This document shows positions 25,775 through 35,859 of a stretch of DNA of 64,000 nt, piece after piece. The DNA is from Castanea sativa. Its lineage: Eukaryota; Streptophyta; Magnoliopsida; Fagales; Fagaceae. The notes under the pieces were generated by a model. That model made no database searches. It was given only the letters and a program-made list of their open reading frames with translations, and was not told the DNA's origin. The stretch covers positions 57,804,501 through 57,868,500 of the forward strand of contig NC_134013.1 of the NCBI RefSeq assembly GCF_040712315.1, written 5' to 3'. The position numbers were made by a program, and so were the translations under genes. Within the stretch, counting starts at the first letter, position 1. The number at the start of each line of letters is the position of its first letter.

Positions 25775-28031
25775 CAGAATTACTGCTTACTGTACGTCTG
25801 TGATCCTCACCTCGAAAAAGGAAACTGAAGTTTCACCAAAAGCAAAAGGAGAAGACACAAAGAAAAGGGTCAGATAAAATAAAGATTAAAGACCAAGGTA
25901 AAGGAAAGAGTTAAAATTTCTGTTCATTTAGATTGGGAATAATACACTAGAAATGAAGATGATGATGATTATTATGGTTAATGGTGATGAGTGTCAATGC
26001 TATGTTAAATGAACAATAACAAAAGTCCTCTTTAGTTGGGCTAGGAGAGAGCTGAACACAGTAGCCCCTGTCACGGCTAATTGTGCAGTGCTTCCCAAAT
26101 CCCGTAATTAAAGTCTTACTATGAAATAAATAACTCTGCTCTCCTGTCATCAACTGGGGATGCTTGGAAGGTGAATGTTGCTCTGTAATTGGTTTAATGA
26201 AAGTTTTCTTTATCAAGAAAAGAAAAGAAAAGAAAAGAACTCTTAGTTCTCTATAACATTAAAGCTTTCTTGTTGTATAGAATTGAAGCTTTTGAATTTT
26301 TGTTAATTTCTTTTAATGTTATCACATAGTTCTTTAAAAACTCATATTTTTTTTTAAAAATTATTAGTCTAATATACAAATTAATTAAAGTTGAAAATAA
26401 TTTCTAAATAATTAGAGCTCTTTGTCTTTTTTGAATAAAACAAATCAGCATTAAACAAATTATGATTAAATTAGGTTTTGATCTTCTTTAAATAAATTCT
26501 AATTTAAATTAGGTAAACAAATTATGATTAAATTAGGTTTTGATCTTCTTTAGAACACAATTTTTATCACAACTCTTATATAGTCGATTGTGAGTAATGA
26601 AAAAAAAATTGTGAGTTCATGTGAAAGTAGTAAGTAGTCACTCATAATTGATCATATAGAGTTGTTGCAAAAGTTGTAGCTCAAAAATTGTGATCGTAGA
26701 ATAACTATTCTTTATGTTATTGAATTTAACTTTTCATATATTAATACTTATTAATCAGACATATATGGGAGACAGAGAGTAATATATATGGGGTGGGTGA
26801 GCTATGGGTGTATAAGCTATTATCTATTCTAAAACTCAAATATAACACCCAAATTAATGGAAACATTAAAATGTGTGGTGTGAATAGTTGAACTGTTGAA
26901 GTACCTGGAAATAATTCCGTATCAATGGAATAGTTTGACAGTGGGATGACAAACGATTTGATCCTTGGGGTGCAATATTTTGTCCTTGCTGCCATCCTCG
27001 AGTTATCCTATAATTTATTTGTAAAAGCGTGACAAAATAAGTAATCATATGTATTATTCAAATGTTTTTAGCAAAAAGATACTACCATCCTAAGCAGTAG
27101 AAGAAAAATAATGAAGGATACCAAGGTGGGAATGGTTGGTAACCGGATACATTATTCGAACATTGAGTTGGCTTAGTAGATATATAGCCTGCAGTTTGGC
27201 CCAAAGTATCGTTTGCTATTTTTTGTTGAGACTGACTTTATTTTTTATTTTTTAAAGTGAGTTTTATTTTACGGTATCTGCTCTCGATAATAGTTTTTTA
27301 TCATCATATTAAGACATTAATCAATTTTTAATATAAACAAAAAAATAAACCTAAAATCTCTAACCATTGAGTTAAAGGTCACGATCACATGGCAACATAA
27401 TTGGCATAAAATAATAATATTTTAATTTACAGTAAGTCACCTCACTTTTTTCTTCCATCATTTAATGATTTGGATTATCTTGATACAAATATCAAAATGT
27501 TAGAGACCATATAAGACAAATATCATATTAGGGACAATTTTGACATATAAGATAAATGTTAAGGACGAAAATAATAATTAGCCCTACAAACTATATCTAA
27601 GTTACAAACCTCTCTCCTAGACTTATGGGTACAGTACTGTTTGGGTTTATATTAGATTAGACCTATTGGGACGATGACACGCATTTATTTTTGGCTACAT
27701 ATCATCATTTTTGGATGCATTGGACCAGCCCAAGGCTCTCCCAGATTAGTATTAGTACAGTAATAGACTAATTGTAGCATGTAAAGAAGAAAGAGAGGAG
27801 TACCTGGATGAGAAGATAGCTCTTGCCGTCAATGGCATTCTTGATGACTTTGAAGGTCTGGCCATAGTATATATGGAAATTGACAGCATCTTCCACCTTT
27901 GAAATGTTACCCACTTTCACCGTTGTTGCAGCATGAACACCATCAAGACACCCAACATTTAAGAAGACCACTACGCCAAGGAAGAAGAAGTAGAAGAGTT
28001 GCAACACACAACAAGAGCAATAAGAAGCCAT
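22268..28031 (-). CDS. Secreted protein resembling bacterial BtuF/TroA-type solute-binding proteins
   Basis: Eleven exons on the minus strand: 28031-27804, 27007-26905, 25824-25811, 25663-25445, 25311-25240, 25060-24974, 24424-24386, 23899-23795, 23120-22955, 22559-22450, 22354-22268. All are GT-AG and in frame, giving 409 aa. Residues 1-34 form a signal peptide with a long hydrophobic core. Seven N-glycosylation sequons fit an extracellular or secretory-pathway location. Blocks such as [33 protein letters not shown] and the following [12 protein letters not shown] helix resemble class III periplasmic binding proteins (cobalamin/siderophore type). I believe plants have uncharacterised orthologues, but I cannot name one. 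Exon 3 is a 14-nt microexon. There are no membrane segments after the signal peptide. The ligand is unknown, and calling it an importer component would be unsupported, since no permease or ATPase is near. Confidence 0.78.
25741..25770. repeat. (TA)n microsatellite in intron 3
   Basis: Thirty bases of TA between the microexon and exon 4 of the minus-strand gene. Confidence 0.95.
25811..25824 (-). other. 14-nt microexon (exon 3) of the secreted-protein gene
   Basis: TTTCCTTTTTCGAG lies between ACTTCAG and GTGAGG on the minus strand. It converts the phase-1 end of exon 2 to the phase-0 start of exon 4 and supplies the residues VSFFE in a conserved-looking block. Skipping it would shift the frame. 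Confidence 0.8.
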
Positions 28032-28724
28032 GCTAAATGAACAAGAAAAACAAGACCCTTTTTGGCTTTCACTACTCTATAACATTTGTGCTAGCTCTTT
28101 GAGCACGCGCATGAATATATATCATATGTAACTATGAACACCCCCACAGCTATCTAGGAAGAGAGAGAGAGAGAGAGATTTGCAGCTTTTAGAAATGGGA
28201 ATGGTGGTGGTGGTGTTGGTGTCAAATTAATTACATGAATATTGGGGCGGGAATCATTTGTTGGCATCTTGTGGGACTGGGGCATATGTACTTTGTTAAT
28301 TGGCTTGTGAATAGTATGTTACCCGTGAACCCATAAGTTGTCATTTTCTTTTCAACCTATGCTATTTGTTCCCTATTTCCCACCCTTTCTGTCTTCTCCA
28401 CAATCAGGCCCATGTGGTGCACGCCACTACGCATGTGGTGCACGCCACTACCAAGTACCAAGTCAAAATGTCCAAATTATCCTATGCTTTATTCAAAATA
28501 TGATTTTTTTTTCACATTATAATTTACACACTTAAAATTTAAGTTAATTTCAATTTTACCCAACAAAATTTGAATTCACTCCATTAAATTACATAACGTT
28601 TAGATTTAAGCAATTCTATCTTTTTATGTTGATAAGCTGACTGTTAAGTGCCACATTAGCTCAAAATGATATAATTTTTTTAAATACATTAAAATTACGT
28701 TGTTTTGTTTATGGAATATACAAA
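28032..28724. other. Promoter region and spacer of the secreted-protein gene
   Basis: Read on the minus strand, TATATATT near 28112-28120 sits about 80 bp upstream of the start codon and could be the TATA box. A GA microsatellite lies at 28157-28179. A 21-bp unit containing GTGGTGCACGCCACTAC occurs twice in tandem at about 28412-28452. Confidence 0.45.
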
Positions 28725-29945
28725 AATGTGCCTATTGAAAATGTGCATATTGAATAAAAATGTGCCTATTAAAAAATGAAAGTTACAACTGTTTGGTGTT
28801 TTTAAATATATACGTGGTATTAATTTATATAACCACGTAGCGTAATGAAGAGCAGTCAACAAAAAATCAAACGTTTTAGCTATTAGTTATTACTAGTTGC
28901 TACCCGTGTGATGCATGGAAATAGCTATGGAATGAGTTTCAGAAGAAAAATAGCAATGTGACGCTAACCCGTGCGATGCACGAAAATAGCTACGAAATGA
29001 GTTTTAGAAGAAAAATAGCAATGTTGTTTTATTTATTAGTTTTTTGTGAGAATGAATAAGAGATATAATGTTGCGTTTTTAGTTTAGTCATTTAGTTTGT
29101 GCTGTATATATAAATATATACAAGATAAATTGTAAAATATATACCAAAAGGTGCCTATTAAAAGGTTATAACCATTCAAATTGGATATGCCAAAAGGTGC
29201 CTATTGAATGAAAAGCTGTCTATTGACTGAAGAAGTGTCTATTGACTGAAGAAGGTACCTATTGAATGGAAATGTGCCTATTGACCGAAAAGACGCACGT
29301 TGAAAGGTCATAACCCTTCATGTATAAATAGTAGTTCATATTCATTTGGTAACTTCTTCTCAATTTCTTCTCTTTCATTTTTCTTAGAAACACAAGAAAC
29401 TTGTGGGTATTCTCCAAAATTTCTATTTGTCAGTTGAGTTTTTTTTTTGGTTAAAAAAAGTGGAAAGGTCCAGGACTCAAACCACACCAATAGACAAGAG
29501 TAGCAACAATAAAACTAAACAATTTCTTCATTTGGTAACTTCTTTTCAACTTTCTTAACTTCTTCATTTGACAATTGCTCCCTGACCCCGCCCAAATAGT
29601 GAAAAATAAGTCTATAAGTATGGATAAAGACCAACGGATAGCATCAAAGATATTAAATTGTATTAAACGTAATCAGTATCTACTGAAAAAGAATTATAAA
29701 AATTGCTTTTTTGTATTCCGTAATCGATAGTAAAGCATTTTTTTATTAAAAAAGAGTCAAGCGACATGCCCATATACCATTCCCTTAACCCCTGGAACCT
29801 ATCACTATAACCGCAATTTCCTATTCAAGCATGATATTGATATATCATTCACTTCTTTCTTTTTACTTCAGTTTTCTTTTACAATTTTTTACGTATTTTT
29901 CTTTTATTTTTGTTCTGAATGACAGTTTTTTATCGTAATATATGC
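28725..29945 (-). mobile_element. Helitron-type composite, copy 1
   Basis: On the minus strand a Helitron 3' end is seen: the hairpin CATGCATCACACG, an 11-nt spacer, then CTAG at 28893-28896 followed by T. A block of about 165 bp beyond that end (28725-28892) and much of the body recur around 30395-31292, so the whole composite was duplicated. The body has imperfect repeats of a 19-bp unit (TGTGCCTATTGAATGAAAA type) at about 29145-29300 and a TATA-like GTATAAATAGTAGTTCATAT near 29320. The 5' end is not resolved, and 29400-29880 looks like extra inserted sequence. Confidence 0.6.
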
Positions 29946-30242
29946 ATCTTATGTGAAACAATGAGTAGATATTGAAAATTAATGGGAATATAAAAAGGCA
30001 CAAACTGAAACTTGACAAAAAAGAAAAAGAAAAACCACAACTGTTCGAACTTTTAAAGCATATATGTAGCATTAATTTATGTAGCCAATAAACAATATAT
30101 ATACAAATCTGTGTGTGAATGTGTAAGAGAAATAAAGTAAAACTTATAGACCAAATGAAGACAAAATGGTTGATATAAAACTAACCAAGATAAAATGATG
30201 AACAACACGTAGAAGAAGCACTATAATCTCCGTGCACAACGA

Positions 30243-30287
<45 letters not shown>

Positions 30288-30394
30288 TGAAGACTCTTAT
30301 GAATGAATGAATGAAAAACTAACTTTTTAAAATGAGATGAGAGATGCCTATTTATAGGCACATTAGGACTGGTTCGGAATAAGTGTAATTGTGA
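29946..30394. repeat. Diverged repeat sequence with (CT)n tract
   Basis: Contains a partial, diverged copy of the block found at 28787 and 30405 (around 30030-30092) and a CT microsatellite at 30249-30284. No gene. Confidence 0.5.
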
Positions 30395-31292
30395 ATAGAT
30401 ATATTGAAAAGACACAACTGTTCGGTGTTTTAAAATGTAAATGTGGCTGCAATTTATGTAGCCACGTGGCGCAATGAGGAGTGGTCAAAAAAAAGTTAAA
30501 CGTTTCGACTATTAGTTATTACTAGTCACTAGCCTGTGCAATGCATGGAAGAGCTACTAGATGCATTTTAGGGGAAAAATGCTTTTTTTTTTTTTTTTTT
30601 AGTTAGAGTAATAAGAAAAAACGCATGAAATTTTTTTTAAAATAATATTAAAAGAAATAGCACAAAGTTTTATTAGTAAGGCATAAGAAAACAACATTGT
30701 TTTATTTATTAGTTTTTTGTGAGAAGGAATAAGAAACAGATTGTTGCGTCTTTAGTTTAGTTTATGCTGTATATACATGTATATACAAGATATGTTGTAA
30801 TATATATATATATACCAAAAGATGCCTATTGAAAGGTCATAACCCCTCAAATTGGATATACCAAAAGGTGATAACTCTTCATATTAGATATACCAAAAGG
30901 TATTCATTGAAAGGTCATAAACCTTCATATTGGATATATATTAAAGGTGCCTATTGAATGAAAATGTGCTTATTAACCGTAAATGTGCCTATTGAACGAA
31001 AATGTGTCTATTGATTAAAAATGTGTCTATTGATAAAAAATGTGTTTATTGAATGAAAATGTTTCTATTGACCGAAAAGTTGCATATTGAATGAAAAAAT
31101 GCCTATTGAAGGGTTATAATCATTTGAGTATAAATAGTAGTTCATATTCATTTGGTAACTTCTTTTCAACTTATTCTCTTTCATCTTCCTTTAAACGCTT
31201 TACGAATGCTTTTCTTTTTAAATTTCTCATTCTCTTCCGTACGTCTTCTTGACGCTTTACTTCTCGATGACAGTTTTTTATTTTAACATATA
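30395..31292 (-). mobile_element. Helitron-type composite, copy 2
   Basis: Same organisation as the copy at 28725. CTAG followed by T on the minus strand lies at 30522-30525, next to a hairpin-like CATGCATTGCACAGG. The flanking block at 30405-30521 matches 28787-28892. The 19-bp minisatellite is longer here (about nine units, 30944-31108), and GTATAAATAGTAGTTCATAT recurs near 31130. The right end adjoins the start of the next Helitron at 31295. Confidence 0.6.
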
Positions 31293-31294
31293 AA

Positions 31295-32367
31295 TCTGTA
31301 TATATTATGAGGATTCAGAAAGTTAGTTATTGTTTTTTTCCTGTCAAAACTACCCCTAAATTAATTAACCAACAATTTAAAAATAGGGTTAAAATAGTAA
31401 ATTGGCAAAAGAAAGTTAGTTATTGCTTTTTTTATTGTCAAAAATACCCTTACCTCAAACTAAAAAATGGGGTTAAAATAGTAAATTGACAAAAATAATA
31501 AATTCCTACATCTACGTTGAAATACATTTCTGTTTCTAATAAACTCCTACTTTTACGTTTATTTAAATTCCTATTTCTACATTGAAATGTCTTACTAGAT
31601 ATAAATTCCTACTTCTTTTCAATAACTTAAAAAACTCCCCAGGTACTTACCTTACCCCTAAATTTATTAAGCACTACTCTAAACAATAAATAATTAAGTC
31701 TATAAAAGTAATTTGAACTACATATATTTAAGAGACATTTAATTTATTTAAAAAAAAAAAAAAACCTACCATATTTGAATTCCACTCCCACATTTTACTC
31801 CTAACAAACTACTTGAATTCCACTCCCCCATGTTTTACTCCTAACAAATTGTTTTATTCTCAAATTTTATAATTTAAACTGCTCTTTAACTTCTTCTTAA
31901 GAATTACTTATCCAGAATTTTTTTTTTAGTTTCAAGTTATACTTCTCCTCCTCCTGCTTCATCATCTTCTTCTTCTTTTAAAAAAATAATGGCTATAGAT
32001 AAGGCAAAGTCGCATTTGGGAGTTTCTTGATAACTTGAAGAGAATTTTTCGATGGTAGATTCTCAAAAGTATAACATGTTACTTTCATAGCCGTGCTCTT
32101 CACATCATGCTTCCACCAGATCAAGAAGGGCACATCGTAGCCGTGATGATATTTCAAGCCACTGGCTCCTCCTGCTTCATCAATTTCCTCACCAACAACC
32201 AATATGTATTTGGTTGTCTTGCTACATGACAATTTCTATTTGTTTGGTACTTATTTCTATTCTTTGATGTCAAACTGTGTTTTTTTTTTTCCTTGCAAAT
32301 TATTAAAATATACTCAAAAAATAGAAGAGCCTCTAAGCACGCGCGTGAACGCGTGCTCAGATGCTAG
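31295..32367 (+). mobile_element. Helitron, 1.07 kb, plus strand
   Basis: Starts TCTGTATATATTATGAGG directly after an A. Ends with an 11-bp-stem hairpin (CTAAGCACGCG ... CGCGTGCTCAG, one mismatch), then ATG and CTAG at 32364-32367, followed by T. TC start, hairpin, CTAG end and insertion between A and T are the Helitron hallmarks. There is no Rep/helicase, so it is non-autonomous. Two tandem blocks of about 80-90 bp, each starting AAAGTTAGTTATTG, lie just inside the 5' end. An open frame on the opposite strand (31993-32232) may be captured host sequence. Confidence 0.7.
31993..32232 (-). pseudogene. Unexplained 79-codon open frame inside a Helitron
   Basis: The frame has a balanced, protein-like composition (for example EEIDEAGGASGLKYHHGYDV and PFLIWWKHDVKST), unlike the low-complexity frames around it. 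It begins next to a plausible splice acceptor (TCATGTAG on the minus strand). I do not recognise the family. Its position, antisense within a non-autonomous Helitron, suggests an exon fragment captured from a host gene; it is unlikely to be expressed as such. Confidence 0.4.
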
Positions 32368-32964
32368 TCTTATATAAATATCTTATTCTTACCAAATTTC
32401 AACTTCCCGTATCTTCTAATGATCTAATTTTAAAAGAACTTTTTTTTTACTCTCATTTGTTGTCCTCCATGCATTCACAATTATTTAATTTTAATTTTTT
32501 TCTTTGTTTTAGTTTATCTCTTCCATGTATTTCTTCTTTTTTTGTCTTATCATATTTCATTTTACTTTTATCTTTTAATCAAAATAGAAGACTTATCCTC
32601 TTTCAATGCTGCACGTTTCAAAATAGAAGAAGATGCAGTGCAGAGCACACCAATGGATGCCGGTGAAAATGAAGAAGAAGGGACAACGTGAAAGCAAAGA
32701 AAAAAAAAAGAAAAAAAAGAGAGAGACCAAAAATCTAAAATCATCACAAACACAGTAGATCAATCTAACCAAAATAACCAAATCTAAATTTGCCTATTTA
32801 AAATACCTTTATTAGTTTCGATTGTGGGGTGTTGGCCTGAACAGGATTACTTTCTTGACGGTAGTAGTGCCCTCAGATTTCTCACTCTTTTTTTTCTCTT
32901 CTTAGGCCTTAATTATGTATTGTTCTCTATGATAAATTTTTGTTTATATATATATATATATCTA
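32368..32964. other. Spacer between Helitrons
   Basis: AT-rich, with a poly-purine stretch near 32690-32725. Short frames on both strands are Phe- or Ser-rich by composition. No gene or element ends are seen. Confidence 0.5.
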
Positions 32965-33726
32965 CTAGTCTCATCGCACACGCGAAGCGCGTGCGATGAG
33001 ACTTTTCTTTTTTAGTAGTCTTATTTTGTAAAAAAAAACTGTATTTAATTATTTTTTTATATATATATATGATTTTTATTTTAAAAATCTAATTTATAAG
33101 TGAATAAATCAATTTAAAAATTATTAGGAGAGTGGTCCTATTTTTTAGGCAATATTTTAGTGAGAGTTGGAGTTGTATTTTTACCGGATTGTCCTTTAGT
33201 TTTATCTCTACTTAAACATAAGACTGTAGGGGCATCTTTGAACTAAAAAAATGAGTTTTTACTGGATTGTCCTTTAGTTTTCTCTTTATTTAAATATAGG
33301 ACTGTAGGGGTATTTTTGAACTAAAAAAATAGGAATCCAAACAGGGGAAACTCCTTAAATATTAGTAGTCCTATTTTGTAGAAAAAAATTGTATTTAATT
33401 ATTTTATATATATATATATATATATGATTTTTATTTTAAAAATCTAATTTATAAGTGAATAAATCAATTTAAAAATTATTAGGAGAGTGGTCCTATTTTT
33501 TAGGCAATATTTTAGTGGGATTTTGAGTTACATTTTTACCAGATTGTCCTTTAGTTTTGTCTCTACTTAAACATAAGACTGTAGGGGTATCTTTGAACTA
33601 AAAAAATGAGTTTTTACCGGATTGTTCTTTAGTTTTGTCTCTATTTAAATATAGGATTGTAGGGGTATTTTTGAACTAAAAAAATAGGAATCCAAACAGG
33701 GGAAACCCCTTAAATAGTAGTATAGA
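32965..33726 (-). mobile_element. Helitron with duplicated body, minus strand
   Basis: On the minus strand it starts TCTATACTACTATTTAAG after an A (33727). It ends with a hairpin whose arms are GTCTCATCGCACGCGC-like (16 bp, one mismatch), closing on CTAG at 32968-32965 before T. The body consists of two near-identical tandem units, 33014-33363 and 33364-33726, each with its own 5'-end-like sequence but sharing one 3' end. Each unit also contains an inner tandem pair of about 80-90 bp. Non-coding and non-autonomous. Confidence 0.75.
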
Positions 33727-34309
33727 TATATACTACTATTTAAGCGGCTGCCCCTGTTTGGACCGGATTTTTTTTTGTTCCAAAATACTCCTATGTCCCT
33801 AAGTTTAAATAGAGATAGAACTAAATGATAGTTTGGTAAAAATATATGTCTAACTTGCACTAAAATATTGCCTACAAAATAGGAACACTCCTCCACCAAC
33901 TCACTTCTTCAAAGCAACTTTACGTTTATTTATTTATTTTTTTAAATAGAAAAATAAGTTAAACACCCCACGTATATCTAAAAACAAATCTAAATAAATA
34001 AATATATATATATAACTAATGAACAATTCAGATTTTTTTTGTTCTAAAATACTTTTACATTCTTATGTTTAAGTAGAGACAAAACTAAAGAACAATCCTA
34101 TAAAAATACAACTCTAACTTCTACTTAAACATTGCCTAAAAAATAGGGTCACTTTCCTATTGATTTTCAAATTTATTTATCCACTTATAAATTAGATTCT
34201 CAAAATAAAAATTATATATATAATAAAAAACATAGATTTTTTTTGCTACTACCACTAAAAAAAAAAAAAAAGCCTCATCTCACGCGCGAAGTGCATGTGA
34301 AGAGGCTAG
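33727..34309 (+). mobile_element. Helitron, plus strand, head to head with its neighbour
   Basis: Starts TATATACTACTATTTAAG, matching the neighbour's 5' end except for TA in place of TC. Ends with a hairpin (CCTCATCTCACGC ... GCATGTGAAGAGG, several mismatches) and CTAG at 34306-34309 followed by T. The body is related to the inverse complement of 32965-33726 and has a similar internal repetition. There is no coding region. It abuts the minus-strand Helitron with no bases between them. Confidence 0.7.
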
Positions 34310-34315
34310 TGTATG

Positions 34316-34332
34316 TGTGTGTGTATATATAT

Positions 34333-34404
<72 letters not shown>

Positions 34405-34411
34405 GTATGTA
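34316..34411. repeat. (TG)n(TA)n(TATG)n microsatellite
   Basis: A short TG-rich part, about 60 bp of TA, then four to five GTAT units. It immediately follows the Helitron end. Confidence 0.95.
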
Positions 34412-34439
34412 TATTATGCAATTACTGAAATTGAACCAA

Positions 34440-34609
34440 CAAAATGAAAAAGGCATAACTGTTTGGTATTTTTAAAAATAGACGTTGCATAAATTTATAT
34501 AGTCAAGTAGCGTCATGAGGAATGGTCAACAAAAAGTCAAACATTTCGACTATTATTTTTTTTTTTTTTTTTGATAACAGACTATTAGTTATTATAGAGA
34601 TATAGATAT
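34440..34609 (-). mobile_element. Fragment of the repeated Helitron-associated block
   Basis: Segment 34447-34560 is a third copy of the block at 28787-28892 and 30405-30521. On the minus strand it begins TCTATATCTCTATAATAACT (from 34609) after an A, which looks like a Helitron 5' terminus. A T-rich insertion lies at 34556-34574. Confidence 0.45.
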
Positions 34610-34905
34610 GTGTGTGTGTGTGAGATTTTTTTTTATAAATTTTCTGATTTTATTTTCTTTTTCTTTTTCACTATTTCTCTTTTCACTCTTTAGTGGCATT
34701 TACCTCTTGAATCTCTCTTCTTCAAAACAATGATGTCCTTGTTGTCCACTTTGGCCTCTTTCTACTCGTTGTCTTTGTAGGTCGACTCATTCAATTGAAA
34801 AATTCATCGGAATTGTCGTAATCGAAATGGACCATACCTATATAAGCAATAATGACATCATTTTTGTCATCCGGTAATGTCTTTGTCGTTGACATCGTCT
34901 TCGAC

Positions 34906-34909
<4 letters not shown>

Positions 34910-34962
<53 letters not shown>

Positions 34963-34999
34963 GAGAGAGAAGAAGAAGAAGAAGAAGAAGAAGAAGAAA
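34910..34999. repeat. (GA)n(GAA)n microsatellite
   Basis: About 60 bp of GA with one GGG interruption, followed by about 28 bp of GAA. Confidence 0.97.
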
Positions 35000-35139
35000 A
35001 GTAGAGCAACGAGAGAATGAATGAGAACGAATGGACTTAGAATTTTTGTGTGTTGAGTGAGTTCATAGACAATGAAAGTAAAAGATTTAAAGAGCACGGA
35101 GCGGGAAGTAATCATCTCATTCACTATTTGGCCCTAGCA

Positions 35140-35165
35140 GAGAGAGAGAGAGAGAGAGAGAGAGA
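35140..35165. repeat. (GA)n microsatellite
   Basis: Twenty-six bases of GA just left of the hAT-like element. Confidence 0.95.
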
Positions 35166-35171
35166 TAAAAG

Positions 35172-35851
35172 TAGGGATGATAATTTTTCCCCGCTTCGCT
35201 TAACCTGTCCCTCTCCACTTCACCCAACGTGGGTTTGCCCCACCCCGCAAAGGTGGTGGGGTGGGGATAGGGCAAAATTTTAGCCCCACACCACGGGGCG
35301 GGGCGGGGATGAGTTTCAATTTTTTAAACTCAGCCCGTCCCATGTTTCTTAGGGTTATAATTGTAAATTTTTCATACCCTAAAACCCTACTATTTAAACA
35401 AATATATCAATATTAGCTCATTTTATTCTACTCAATGTGGTTCTCTGCCTTTATTTTGTTATGTGTTATACTATGAGTTTTTTTTTTTTTTTAAAATGAT
35501 TGTCTTATTAAACACTTAAATATATTATTCAATTTTTTTTTATAAAAATTGATTTGATTTGATGGAATAAATTTAGTTGTAATTTCAAATGTATTTTTAT
35601 TAATGAAATATGTTTCATTAAAAAAATTGTACTAGTCGTAGGGAAAATTAACAAAAAGTAGAGTTTTACGAGGTGGGGTGGGGCTTCGCGGGGCCCTAAG
35701 GGGCGGGGATGGGTTGAGAAAGTTTTTTCCTGTCATGCGGGGCGGGGCGGGGCGGGGCGGGGCGAAGATGAGACAAGACAAAACCATGCGGAGCAGGGTC
35801 GAAGACCCCATCCTTCGGCCCTCCCCCGCCCCCGCCCCATTGCCATCCCTA
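35172..35851. mobile_element. Non-autonomous hAT-like element with GC-rich ends
   Basis: Ends TAGGGATG and CATCCCTA are perfect inverted repeats and extend imperfectly into GGGGCGGGG-type sequence. The flanks GATAAAAG (35164-35171) and GGTAAAAG (35852-35859) match at 7 of 8 bases, as expected for a hAT 8-bp duplication. The interior mixes AT-rich filler with GC-rich arms and a (GGGGC)n array at about 35738-35763. Frames read through the G-rich arms are compositional artefacts. No transposase. Confidence 0.7.
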
Positions 35852-35859
35852 GGTAAAAG

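Noticed and set aside
25947..26216. Minus-strand frame followed on the plus strand by (AAAAG)n, possibly a retroposed sequence
   Set aside because: It lies within an intron of the secreted-protein gene. I could not find matching target duplications, and the A-rich tract alone is not enough.
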